This document shows, in pieces, positions 9,047 through 19,076 of a stretch of 64,000 nt of DNA. The stretch's first letter is position 1, and each line of letters opens with the position of its first letter. This stretch comes from Pseudorhodoferax sp. Leaf265 (lineage in GTDB: Bacteria; Pseudomonadota; Gammaproteobacteria; Burkholderiales; Burkholderiaceae_C): positions 124,789-188,788 of the forward strand of contig NZ_LMMT01000040.1 in assembly GCF_001422365.1 (NCBI RefSeq), written 5' to 3'. The notes under the pieces were generated by a model. It searched no databases. It worked only from the letters and a program-made list of their open reading frames with translations, and was not told the DNA's origin. The translations under genes and the position numbers were made by a program.

Positions 9047-9051
9047 GTTCA

Positions 9052-9384
9052 TTAAAACGGGAACTTCATGCCACCGGGCAGGCCGGGCATGCCGGCCGTG
9101 AGCTTGCCCATCTTCTCCTGGCTGGTCTCCTCGGCCTTGCGCACGGCGGCGTTGAAGGCGGCGGCCACCAGGTCTTCCAGCATGTCCTTGTCGTCGGCCA
9201 ACAGGCTGGGGTCGATGGTGATGCGCTTGACGTCGTGCTTGCAGGTCATGACGACCTTGACCAGGCCGGCGCCGGACTCGCCCTCGACCTCGATGAAGGC
9301 GAGTTCGTCCTGGGCCTTCTTGAAGTTGTCCTGCATGGCCTGGGCCTGCTTCATGAGGCCGGCCAGTTGTCCCTTGTTGAACAT
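9052..9384 (-). CDS. ybaB: YbaB/EbfC family nucleoid-associated protein
   Basis: A 110-residue small basic/acidic protein of the YbaB family ([18 protein letters not shown] at the start, [14 protein letters not shown] and [14 protein letters not shown] later, a glycine-rich LPGGM end). Members form dimers that bind DNA and affect nucleoid structure. An AGGAG lies seven bases before the ATG. It sits 24 bases after dnaX in the conserved dnaX-ybaB-recR arrangement. Confidence 0.93.
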   Translation of the reverse strand: MFNKGQLAGLMKQAQAMQDNFKKAQDELAFIEVEGESGAGLVKVVMTCKHDVKRITIDPSLLADDKDMLEDLVAAAFNAAVRKAEETSQEKMGKLTAGMPGLPGGMKFPF

Positions 9385-9408
9385 GCGAATACTCCTAGAG
9401 GTTTTGAA

Positions 9409-11226
9409 TCAAAGTGGCTTGATGCCGCTGGCGACGATTTTCGCGCCAAAGTCGCGCACCAGGCTTTGCACATAACTGTCGTTGCGCACGGTCTCTTCGG
9501 CCACGCGCTGTTTCTCGGCGGCGAACGCGGCATTGCGGCGTGCCGGGCTGTCGCTGACGGTGCCCACTTCCACACTGAGCCGCTTGCCCAGGCCTGCCTG
9601 CTCCAGCGCGGCACGCAGGCGCTCACGGCTGCCGGGCTGGTTCAGCGATTCGCGCTCCACACGCAGCATCCAGTGCTCGCCATCGCGCGCGACGAGCTGG
9701 GCCTGCAGCGCCAGTTCGCGCGCCAGCGCGGTGATGGCTTCGGCCGCGACGAGCTGCTGCACGGTCTGGTGCCAGAGGTCGCCCTCCTCGTTGGGCACGA
9801 GCCGCGAGGGGCCGGTGGCGGACTGCGGCTGCTCGCGCGGGCCGGGTTCGCGCTGCTCGCGCACCGCGATGGCCACCACCTCCTGCTGCGGCACATGCGG
9901 CGGCGCCACGGGCGCGGGGGCCTGCACCTCGACGGGCGGCATCTCGACCACGCGCAGGCGCTCGCCTTCGGGCCGGGCGGGAGCGGCCGGGGGCAACGGC
10001 GGCGATGGCGGCGTGGCTGCGGGAGGCCGCGGTGCCGGGGCCGGCGCGGGGGAAGGCCCAGGGGCCTGAACCGGGCGGCTCAGGCCGGTGCCGCCGTCAT
10101 GCGGAGTTTTTTTTTCCGCCGTGGCGCCCTCCGGCTTGAATGCCAGCAGCCGCAGCAGCACCATCGTGAGGCCCGCGTACTCGTCCGGCGCCAGGCCCAG
10201 TTCGGCCCGGCCGTGCAGGCAGATGGAATAGAGCAGCTGTGTCTCGTCGGCCGGCATCGCGGCGGCCAGGCGGGCGGCGTCGGCCAGGTCGGCATCGTCG
10301 CCGCGCACGCCATCGGGCACCGCCTGCAGCACGGCCATGCGTTGCAGCATGGCGGCCATGTCCTCCAGCGTGGCGGCGGCAGACAGACCCTGCAGGCGCA
10401 GCTCCTCGCAGGTGTCGACCACGGTGCGGCCGTCGCCATCGGCCAGCGCCTGCAGCAGGCGCAGCACATGGCTGCGGTCGGCGCTGCCCAGCATCTGGCG
10501 CACGCTGTCTTCCTGCAGCTGGCCGGCACCGAAGGCGATGGCCTGGTCGGTCAGCGACAGCGCATCGCGCATGGAGCCGCGCGCCGCGCGCGCCAGCAGG
10601 CGCAGCGCGCCCTCATCGGCCGGCACGCTCTCGGTCTGCAGCACGCGGCCCAGGTGCTCGCGCACGGTCTCGGGCGCCATCGGCCGCAGGTTGAACTGCA
10701 GGCAGCGCGACAGCACCGTGACGGGCACCTTCTGCGGATCGGTGGTGGCCAGGACGAACTTGAGGTATTCGGGCGGCTCCTCCAGCGTCTTGAGCATGGC
10801 GTTGAAGGCCGTGTTCGTGAGCATGTGCACTTCGTCGATCATGAAGACCTTGAAGCGGCCCTGCACCGGCTTGTAGACGGCCTGCTCCAGGAGTCCCTGC
10901 ACCTCGTCCACGCCGCGGTTGGAGGCGGCGTCGAGCTCGGTGTAGTCGATGAAGCGGCCGGCATCGATGTCGGTGCAGGCCTGGCACACGCCACAGGGCT
11001 GGGCCGTGACGCCGCCCTGCCCGTCCGGCCCCTGGCAGTTGAGCGACTTGGCCAGGATGCGCGAGACCGTGGTCTTGCCGACGCCGCGCGTGCCCGTGAA
11101 CAGGTAGGCGTGGTGCAAGCGCTGGCTGGTCAGCGCGTTCTCCAGCGCCCGCACCACATGCTCCTGCCCCACCATCTCTCCAAACGTCTTGGGTCGGAAT
11201 TTGCGCGCGAGAACCAGATAGGACAT
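9409..11226 (-). CDS. dnaX: DNA polymerase III subunit tau (and probably gamma)
   Basis: A 605-residue clamp-loader ATPase. Walker A GTRGVGKTT, a four-cysteine zinc site (CQGPDGQG to CGVCQAC), Walker B FMIDEVHML and the sensor LSRCLQF are present. Domain III ends near residue 365. A proline/alanine-rich linker (about 380-470) then leads to the tau-specific domain that binds DnaB and the polymerase alpha subunit. At codons 371-374 there is a run of nine A residues; a -1 shift there gives three codons and a TGA, producing a gamma-like protein of about 376 residues. It is divergent from the SRP RNA gene. Confidence 0.95.
   Translation of the reverse strand: MSYLVLARKFRPKTFGEMVGQEHVVRALENALTSQRLHHAYLFTGTRGVGKTTVSRILAKSLNCQGPDGQGGVTAQPCGVCQACTDIDAGRFIDYTELDAASNRGVDEVQGLLEQAVYKPVQGRFKVFMIDEVHMLTNTAFNAMLKTLEEPPEYLKFVLATTDPQKVPVTVLSRCLQFNLRPMAPETVREHLGRVLQTESVPADEGALRLLARAARGSMRDALSLTDQAIAFGAGQLQEDSVRQMLGSADRSHVLRLLQALADGDGRTVVDTCEELRLQGLSAAATLEDMAAMLQRMAVLQAVPDGVRGDDADLADAARLAAAMPADETQLLYSICLHGRAELGLAPDEYAGLTMVLLRLLAFKPEGATAEKKTPHDGGTGLSRPVQAPGPSPAPAPAPRPPAATPPSPPLPPAAPARPEGERLRVVEMPPVEVQAPAPVAPPHVPQQEVVAIAVREQREPGPREQPQSATGPSRLVPNEEGDLWHQTVQQLVAAEAITALARELALQAQLVARDGEHWMLRVERESLNQPGSRERLRAALEQAGLGKRLSVEVGTVSDSPARRNAAFAAEKQRVAEETVRNDSYVQSLVRDFGAKIVASGIKPL
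10063..10115 (-). promoter_or_regulatory. Slippery A9 tract with two downstream hairpins in dnaX (candidate tau/gamma recoding site)
   Basis: On the coding strand nine A residues (10115 to 10107) are read GAA AAA AAA ACT. The -1 frame reads AAC TCC GCA TGA; the +1 frame also closes within nine codons. Downstream are two mutually exclusive stems: GGCGGC/GCCGCC (10090-10095 with 10074-10079) and GGCCTGA/TCAGGCC (10080-10086 with 10063-10069). Confidence 0.55.
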
Positions 11227-11270
11227 CCGCGCATTCTACGAACCGGTCCAGAGGGGAATTCGGCCGCGGC

Positions 11271-11276
11271 TACAAT
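11271..11276 (+). promoter_or_regulatory. Candidate -10 box of the SRP RNA gene
   Basis: TACAAT lies about ten bases before the predicted 5' end of the 4.5S RNA, the spacing expected for a sigma-70 promoter. I see no good -35 element. Confidence 0.45.
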
Positions 11277-11284
11277 GCGCCTCG

Positions 11285-11377
11285 ACGGGCCTTCCCGCAT
11301 GGTGAAGCGGCCAACCGGGTCAGGTGGGGAACCAAGCAGCCCTAACTGTAGAGCCAGTGCCGGGGTCAAGGCTCGTC
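11285..11377 (+). ncRNA. ffs: Signal recognition particle RNA, 4.5S
   Basis: The invariant SRP core is present: GGTCAGGT (11318-11325), a GGAA tetraloop closed by G-C pairs, and AAGCAGCCC. The outer helix closes with GGGCCTT (11287-11293) against AAGGCTC (11368-11374, one G-U pair). A T-rich stretch (11381-11390) follows and may end transcription. The RNA binds Ffh and targets membrane proteins. It lies beside dnaX, a common location. The exact ends are uncertain by a few bases. Confidence 0.9.
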
Positions 11378-11552
11378 ACCTTTTCTTCTTCTGCATCGAC
11401 GCCGGGCCACCGGTGCTCCACGGGTGCCGGGCCCGCCCCGCATCGATCTTCCGTCCACGCCGCTCGTCGCCGAGCCCCAGCAGCCAGCCCGGCAAGCGCG
11501 TCACCAGCACGAGCAGCTGCCACAGGGCCTTGGCGGCATCCCACAGATCCAT
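11376..11552 (-). CDS. Possible small protein of 58 residues, unrecognised
   Basis: An open frame from the ATG at 11552 to the TGA at 11376, convergent with the SRP RNA, encodes MDLWDAAKALWQLLVLVTRL at its start, a hydrophobic or amphipathic helix, followed by an arginine/lysine-rich tail ending MQKKKR. It is too short for usual gene calls. Against it: no clear Shine-Dalgarno, GC-rich sequence in which frames stay open by chance, and overlap with the RNA terminator region. The remainder of the 485-base space between dnaX and the kinase gene (11553-11660) shows nothing I can name. Confidence 0.28.
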   Translation of the reverse strand: MDLWDAAKALWQLLVLVTRLPGWLLGLGDERRGRKIDAGRARHPWSTGGPASMQKKKR

Positions 11553-11673
11553 CGGCCCAGCAACCGCCCCCGCGCATCAACGCTGCGTGCCGACGGCTCC
11601 ATCGCGGTGGCGCGGCGCCATAGCCTCCAAATCGCCTGCGGTTTCCCGTCGCTCTGGTGCGCAGTAATATGAT

Positions 11674-11692
11674 CTTAATTTGATCAATTAAG
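11674..11692. promoter_or_regulatory. AT-rich palindrome CTTAATT-N5-AATTAAG upstream of the hybrid kinase
   Basis: Perfect 7-base arms around TGATC, ending 19 bases before the start codon in a locally AT-rich patch (11661-11705) that stands out from the GC-rich surroundings. It is probably part of the promoter or an operator. Confidence 0.45.
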
Positions 11693-11711
11693 TCAAATAA
11701 AACGCACGAAA

Positions 11712-14700
11712 ATGGATGCAAATAAGGTCCGACGGACCCTATGGTCTGCATTGCTGCGCGAATGGCTGCTACTGGTTGGTGTACTTGCCGTGCTGGCCGG
11801 ACTGATGGTGTACGCCGTCGTGCGGGAGTACCGCCGCGTCGGCCTCTCGGAAAGCGTTCGGCTGCAGACCCAGGCCCAGGTCGTGGAGCACCATGTCCGT
11901 CGCCAGCTGGAGAGCGTCGACCAGGCTCTGCGCACCACGCTGCAGGCCGCGACGCACTGGCCCACGCCGGCCGGCAGCGTCGGCGAAGCCTCCCTGCATG
12001 CGCTGGTGGATGTGATGCCCGGCGTGCGCACACTGACGGTGATGGACGCCAAGGGCACCGTACTGGCCGCCAACCGGCCCGAACTGCTGGGCCGCCACTA
12101 CGGCGAGCGCGACTTCTTCCGCGCGGCCGTGGGCGCACCGCAGTCGGGCATGGTGGCGCTGTCGGCGCCGTTCCGCTCCTACCTGGGCAGCGTGGCACTC
12201 AACGCCGCGCGCGCCAGTTTCGCGCCCGACGGGCGCGTGCAGCACGTGGCCAGCGCGACGCTGGATCCCGAGTACTTCGGCGGCGTGCTCGGCTCGGTCA
12301 CCCATGCCCCGGACATGTGGGCCACCGTGCTGCACGGCGAGGGCCGGTTGTTCCAGGTGGCGCCGTTGACCGCCAGCGACATGCTGGAGGATCTGCAGGA
12401 CGCAGGCTCGTTCTGGCAGCAGCATGCAAACGGCGGCGCGCTGCACAGCCTGGTCGATGACCATGGCGCCGGCCTGGACCGGCTCGTGGCGGTGCGCACG
12501 GTGGTGTCGCCGCAGGTGCGCGTCGACCATCCCCTGGTGGTGGCGGTGGGCCGCTCCAAAGCCGCCATGTACGCGCCGATCTGGCAACAGGCGCAGACCT
12601 ACGGCCTGCTGTTCGCGGCGGTGGCCCTGGCCAGCGCCCTCGGTCTGGGCCTGCTGCAGCGCCGCCGCCTGCAGGTCGCAGTGCTGCAACAGGCCAGCCG
12701 CGCAGCGCGCCAGGACAGCGAGGAACGCGTGGCGCTGGCGCTGCGCGGTGCCGACCTGGGCCTGTGGGAATGGAGCCTGGACAGCGGGCGCATCATGCTC
12801 GACGCGCGTGGCTGCTCCATGCTGGGATTGACGCCGGCGCAGCTGCAACTGGAGCGCCGGCCCTGGGCGGACCGGCTGCACCCCGACGATGCGGCCGGCG
12901 TGCTGGCCCATGCCGCCGACCACGCACAAGGCCGCGCGCCGCGCTTCGAGGCAGAGTTCCGCGTGCGGCATGCCGATGGCCACTGGGTCTGGATCCTGTC
13001 GCGCGGCAACCGCGTCGATGGCACGCCGGTCCGGCTCGCGGGCACCCACATGGATGTCACGGCACGCCAGCAGTCGGCCCAGGCCCTGGCGGCGCGCGAG
13101 GCCGAGCTGCGCGACTTCAAGAGCATGCTGGACGAGACGCTGGACTGCGTCTACATCCTGGACGCCCAGACGCTGCAGTTCCTCTACGTCAACGAGGGCG
13201 CGATCCGCATGAGCGGCTACGGCGAGGCTGAACTGCTGGCGATGAAGCCGACCGACCTGCTCTGGGACACCACGCCCGCGCAGTACATGGAGCGCACGCG
13301 GCCGCTGGTGGAAGGACGCGAGCCGGCCCAGCTCGTCGAGGTCGTGCACCGGCACCGCGACGGCCATCCGATTCCCGCGGAAGTGTTCCTGCAGTACCTG
13401 CCGGCCACCGCGGAGCGCCGCCCGCGCTTCCTGGCCGTGGTGCGCGACATCACGGCGCGGCGCGCCCAGACCGCGCTGGAATTGTCCGAGGCGCGCTTTC
13501 GCATGCTCATCGAAGGGGCGCCGACGGCCATCGCCATCCTGCGCGGCGAGCGCTTCGAGTACACCAACCACCGCTTCCTCGCCATGCACGGCTACGCCAG
13601 CGGCGACACCCTGGCCGGCGACCCCTGGCGCGCGGCATTCGCCATTGACGCGCACGCCATCCTCGCCGCGCCCCAGGCGGCGCCGGCCAGTGCCGGCAAG
13701 GCCCACAGCATCCGCAAGAACGGCGAGCTGCTGCCGGTGCTGGTGGCCTGCACCGCGGTGGAGCTGTCCGACGGCCCGGCCACGGTGGTGTTCCTGCAGG
13801 ACATCTCGGACCTCGAGCGCGCCGAGGCCGAGCTGGTGCAGGCCCGCGACGCGGCCGAACAGGCCAGCCGTGCCAAGGCGGCCTTCGTCGCCAACATGAG
13901 CCACGAAGTGCGCACGCCGCTCAACGCCATCCTGGGCCTGGCCTATCTGCTGGAACATGGCTCGCTGCAGGGCGAGCCGCTGGACCTGGTGCGCAAGATC
14001 CATGCGGCGGGGCGCACCCTGCTGGGGACCATCAACCACGTGCTGGACATCTCCAAGATCGAGGCCGGCCGGCTGGAGATCGAGCGCGCGCCGTTCCGGC
14101 TCGACGAGGTCATCGACAACGTCGCCACCATCATGGGTGCCAACGTCGGCGACCGGCCGCTGGAACTCGTGATCTCGCCGCCACCGTTGGGCGCCGACCA
14201 GCTGATGGGCGACGCGCTGCGGCTGCAGCAGGTGCTCGTGAACCTCACCGCCAACGCCATCAAGTTCACCGAGCGCGGCCAGGTCGCGCTGCACACGGAG
14301 CTCGAACACCGCGACAGCCGCCAGCTGCGGCTGCGCTTTTCGGTGGTCGATTCCGGCATCGGCATTCCGGCCGACAAGGTGGGCGAGATTTTCGCGCCGT
14401 TCGCGCAGGCCGACAGTTCGACCACGCGGCGCTTCGGCGGCACCGGCCTGGGCCTGGCGATCTGCCGGCAGCTGGTAGAGCTCATGGGCGGGCAGATCGG
14501 CGTGCACAGCACGCCGGGCAAGGGCAGCACCTTCTGGTTCTCGCTGCCATTCGAGCCGGCACCGGCCACGCACTTCTCCTCGCCCGCCATGCTGCAGGTG
14601 CAGGCACTGGTGGCCGACGACAACCCGCTCGTGTGCGAGGCCGCCGTCGCCACCGCGCGCGGGCTCGGCTGGCAGATGGAGGCCGTCGGCTCGGGCAACG

Positions 14701-16046
14701 ACGCACTGGCCTTCATCGAGCGGCGCATGGCCGCGCAGACCCTGCCCGACGTGGTGCTGCTGGACTGGCGCATGCCCGGCATGGACGGGCTGGACGCCGC
14801 GCGCGCCATCCGCGCCGCCGTGCCACCGCACGCCTGCCCCATCGTCATCATGGTCACCGCCCATGCGCGCGGCGCGCTGCTGGCCGAGGCCGGGCCCGAC
14901 CTCGTGGACGCGGTGCTGGACAAGCCGCTCACGGGCTCCAAGCTCTACGACGCGGTGGTGCAGGCGCAGCGCCGCCGCAGCGCCACGCCCGAGAACCCAG
15001 TGGCCGGGCAGGCGGCGCAGGAGCAGCCCCTGGCCGGGCTGTCCATCCTGGTGGTGGACGACAGCGAAATCAACCGCGAGGTGGCGCAGCGCATCCTGCA
15101 GCGCGCCGGGGCCGCCGTGGTGCTGGCCAGCGACGGCCAGCAGGCGCTGGACCGGCTGGGCGACAGCACGGCCGCCACCGTGGACATCGTGCTGATGGAC
15201 GTGCAGATGCCCGTCATGGACGGCATCGAGGCCACCCGCCGCCTGCGCCGCGAAGCGCATCTGGCCCATCTGCCCGTGGTCGCGCTGACGGCCGGAGCCT
15301 TCAAGAGCCAGCAGGACGCGGCCTGGGCCGCCGGCATGAACGGCTTCATCGGCAAGCCCTTCGACGTGGCCGAGGCCATCGCCTTGATCCGGCGCCTGAC
15401 GGGGCGCGACGGCACGCCGGCGGCCGTCGCGGCGCCTGGTACGCGGCGCGCGGCCCTGGCGCTGCCTGCGTTGCCCGGCATCGACCTGGCGCAGGGCCTG
15501 CAGATCTGGAGCGACGAGCGCGCCTACCGGCGCTTCCTGGCGCACTTCCTGGACGAGCATGGCGCGAACGCGCAGGAGATCCGCGCGCTGCTGGCGGCCG
15601 GCGACGCCGAACAGGCCGGCGCGCTGGCCCACCGCCTGCGCGGCGGCGCCGCCCACCTGGCCTTGCCGCAGACCACCGAGGCCGCCGCCGAGGTCGAGCT
15701 GGCGCTGCAGCACGGCCATGACCCGGCCCCTGGCCTGCAGCGGCTGGAGCAGGCGCTGGCCACGGCCGGCGCCTCGGCGCGGCAGCTGCAGGCTGGGCAG
15801 CCCGCCGCCACACCCGCCGAACCCGCCGCGCCGGCCACACCAGCGGCGCTGGCCGAGCGGCGACGGCTGCTGCAGGCCTTGCTGCGCGCGCTCGACGCCG
15901 ACGACCCCGGCCCGGCCGAGGCCGTGCTGGCCGAGCTGGGCCCGCATCTGCCGCCGGCCGACCTGCAGGCCCTGCAAGGCCTGCTGGACAGCTACGACTT
16001 CCGTGGCGGCGAACGCCATGTGCGCCGCCTGCTCGACACCCCATGA
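11712..16046 (+). CDS. Hybrid sensor histidine kinase with three PAS, two receiver and one Hpt domain
   Basis: A 1444-residue phosphorelay protein. TM1 is at about 18-38 and TM2 at about 296-315, enclosing a periplasmic sensor of roughly 255 residues. Three PAS domains follow (about 345-450, 470-590, 595-700). HisKA has the phospho-accepting His731 in NMSHEVRTPLNAILG, and the ATPase domain has VDSGIGIPADK and GGTGLGLAIC. Receiver 1 carries Asp1018 (LLDWRMPGMDG), receiver 2 Asp1163 (LMDVQMPVMDG), and a C-terminal Hpt carries His1307 (LAHRLRGGAAH). It ends in an overlap with, or just before, the HD-GYP regulator gene, so the two form one signalling unit. The stimulus is unknown. Confidence 0.93.
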   Translation: MDANKVRRTLWSALLREWLLLVGVLAVLAGLMVYAVVREYRRVGLSESVRLQTQAQVVEHHVRRQLESVDQALRTTLQAATHWPTPAGSVGEASLHALVDVMPGVRTLTVMDAKGTVLAANRPELLGRHYGERDFFRAAVGAPQSGMVALSAPFRSYLGSVALNAARASFAPDGRVQHVASATLDPEYFGGVLGSVTHAPDMWATVLHGEGRLFQVAPLTASDMLEDLQDAGSFWQQHANGGALHSLVDDHGAGLDRLVAVRTVVSPQVRVDHPLVVAVGRSKAAMYAPIWQQAQTYGLLFAAVALASALGLGLLQRRRLQVAVLQQASRAARQDSEERVALALRGADLGLWEWSLDSGRIMLDARGCSMLGLTPAQLQLERRPWADRLHPDDAAGVLAHAADHAQGRAPRFEAEFRVRHADGHWVWILSRGNRVDGTPVRLAGTHMDVTARQQSAQALAAREAELRDFKSMLDETLDCVYILDAQTLQFLYVNEGAIRMSGYGEAELLAMKPTDLLWDTTPAQYMERTRPLVEGREPAQLVEVVHRHRDGHPIPAEVFLQYLPATAERRPRFLAVVRDITARRAQTALELSEARFRMLIEGAPTAIAILRGERFEYTNHRFLAMHGYASGDTLAGDPWRAAFAIDAHAILAAPQAAPASAGKAHSIRKNGELLPVLVACTAVELSDGPATVVFLQDISDLERAEAELVQARDAAEQASRAKAAFVANMSHEVRTPLNAILGLAYLLEHGSLQGEPLDLVRKIHAAGRTLLGTINHVLDISKIEAGRLEIERAPFRLDEVIDNVATIMGANVGDRPLELVISPPPLGADQLMGDALRLQQVLVNLTANAIKFTERGQVALHTELEHRDSRQLRLRFSVVDSGIGIPADKVGEIFAPFAQADSSTTRRFGGTGLGLAICRQLVELMGGQIGVHSTPGKGSTFWFSLPFEPAPATHFSSPAMLQVQALVADDNPLVCEAAVATARGLGWQMEAVGSGNDALAFIERRMAAQTLPDVVLLDWRMPGMDGLDAARAIRAAVPPHACPIVIMVTAHARGALLAEAGPDLVDAVLDKPLTGSKLYDAVVQAQRRRSATPENPVAGQAAQEQPLAGLSILVVDDSEINREVAQRILQRAGAAVVLASDGQQALDRLGDSTAATVDIVLMDVQMPVMDGIEATRRLRREAHLAHLPVVALTAGAFKSQQDAAWAAGMNGFIGKPFDVAEAIALIRRLTGRDGTPAAVAAPGTRRAALALPALPGIDLAQGLQIWSDERAYRRFLAHFLDEHGANAQEIRALLAAGDAEQAGALAHRLRGGAAHLALPQTTEAAAEVELALQHGHDPAPGLQRLEQALATAGASARQLQAGQPAATPAEPAAPATPAALAERRRLLQALLRALDADDPGPAEAVLAELGPHLPPADLQALQGLLDSYDFRGGERHVRRLLDTP

Positions 16047-16069
16047 ACGTGCCTCAAGGAGCCCCTTCC

Positions 16070-17101
16070 ATGCAGCGCCGCCGGCCCATCCTGATCGTCG
16101 ACGACGAACCGGCCAACCTCGCCACACTGCGCCAGATTCTGGCCGACGAGCATCCGCTGGTGTTCGCCCGCGACGGCGCCGAGGCGCTGGCCGCCGCGCA
16201 CAAGCACCAGCCGGCACTGGTGCTGCTGGACATCCGCATGCCCGACATGGACGGCTACGCACTGTGCCGCCGCCTGAAGGCCGACCCGGCCACGCGCGAC
16301 ACGCCCGTGATCTTCGTGACCGCACTGTCCGAGGTCGGCGACGAGGCCGCGGGCTTCGCCGCCGGCGGCGTGGACTACATCGTCAAGCCGGTGTCGCCGC
16401 CCATCGTGCGCGCCCGCGTGCGCACCCACCTGTCGCTGGTGCGCACCACGGCGCTGGAGGCCAGCTACCGCACGGCCATCTTCATGCTGGGCGAGGCCGG
16501 GCACTACAACGACAACGACACCGGCGTGCACATCTGGCGCATGGCGGCCTACGCGCGGCTGCTGGCCACGGCCTGGGGCTGGGACCCCGAACAGGCCTCC
16601 ATGCTGGAGCTGGCTGCTCCCATGCACGACACCGGCAAGATCGGCATTCCCCACACCATCCTGTGCAAGCCCGGCAAGCTCGACGCAGCCGAGTGGGAGA
16701 TCATGCGCACGCATCCGCGCATCGGCCACGACATCCTGGTCAAGAGCCGCGCGCCGGTGTTCCAGCTGGCGGCCCAGGTGGCGCTGGCCCACCACGAGCG
16801 CTGGGACGGCTCGGGCTACCCCCAGGGCCTGGCCGGCAAGGACATCCCCGAATCGGCGCGCATCGTCGCCATCGCCGACGTGTTCGATGCGCTCAGCATG
16901 CGGCGGCCCTACAAGGAACCCTGGCCGCTGGACCGCATCATGGTGGCGCTGCACGAGGGCACGGGATCGCATTTCGACCCGGACATGGTGCCGGTGTTCG
17001 CCGCCATCCTGCCGCAGGTGCTGCAGGTCAAGCAGCGCTGGGACCAGCGCGAGGCCGACGAGGGCGAGCCCTTCAGCGCCTCGGTGCTGCTGCCGCCATA
17101 A
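16070..17101 (+). CDS. Response regulator with HD-GYP phosphodiesterase domain (RpfG-like)
   Basis: A 343-residue two-domain protein. The receiver (about 5-120) has the phosphoacceptor in VLLDIRMPDMDGYAL. The HD-GYP domain shows MHDTGKIGIP and HHERWDGSGYP, the metal and c-di-GMP signature, so it probably hydrolyses c-di-GMP when phosphorylated. I chose the ATG at 16070 because AAGGAG (16056-16061) stands eight bases before it; an ATG at 16043 overlapping the kinase stop (ATGA) would add nine residues. It is the obvious output of the hybrid kinase encoded directly upstream. Confidence 0.92.
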   Translation: MQRRRPILIVDDEPANLATLRQILADEHPLVFARDGAEALAAAHKHQPALVLLDIRMPDMDGYALCRRLKADPATRDTPVIFVTALSEVGDEAAGFAAGGVDYIVKPVSPPIVRARVRTHLSLVRTTALEASYRTAIFMLGEAGHYNDNDTGVHIWRMAAYARLLATAWGWDPEQASMLELAAPMHDTGKIGIPHTILCKPGKLDAAEWEIMRTHPRIGHDILVKSRAPVFQLAAQVALAHHERWDGSGYPQGLAGKDIPESARIVAIADVFDALSMRRPYKEPWPLDRIMVALHEGTGSHFDPDMVPVFAAILPQVLQVKQRWDQREADEGEPFSASVLLPP

Positions 17102-17114
17102 ACCGCCGTTCGCC

Positions 17115-19072
<1,958 letters not shown>

Positions 19073-19076
<4 letters not shown>

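Larger units (their letters stand above)
11227..11711. other. Longest gap without a recognised protein gene
   Basis: This 485-base stretch holds the SRP RNA promoter and gene (11271-11377), the possible 58-residue frame on the minus strand (11376-11552) and the AT-rich palindrome before the kinase gene (11674-11692). Bases 11553-11660 show no structure I can support. Confidence 0.6.

Noticed and set aside
11769-16325. Very long open frame of over 1500 codons antisense to the hybrid kinase
   Set aside because: High GC with strong third-position bias leaves antisense frames open; the product has low-complexity His/Gln/Arg composition and no motifs, while the plus strand encodes clear domains.
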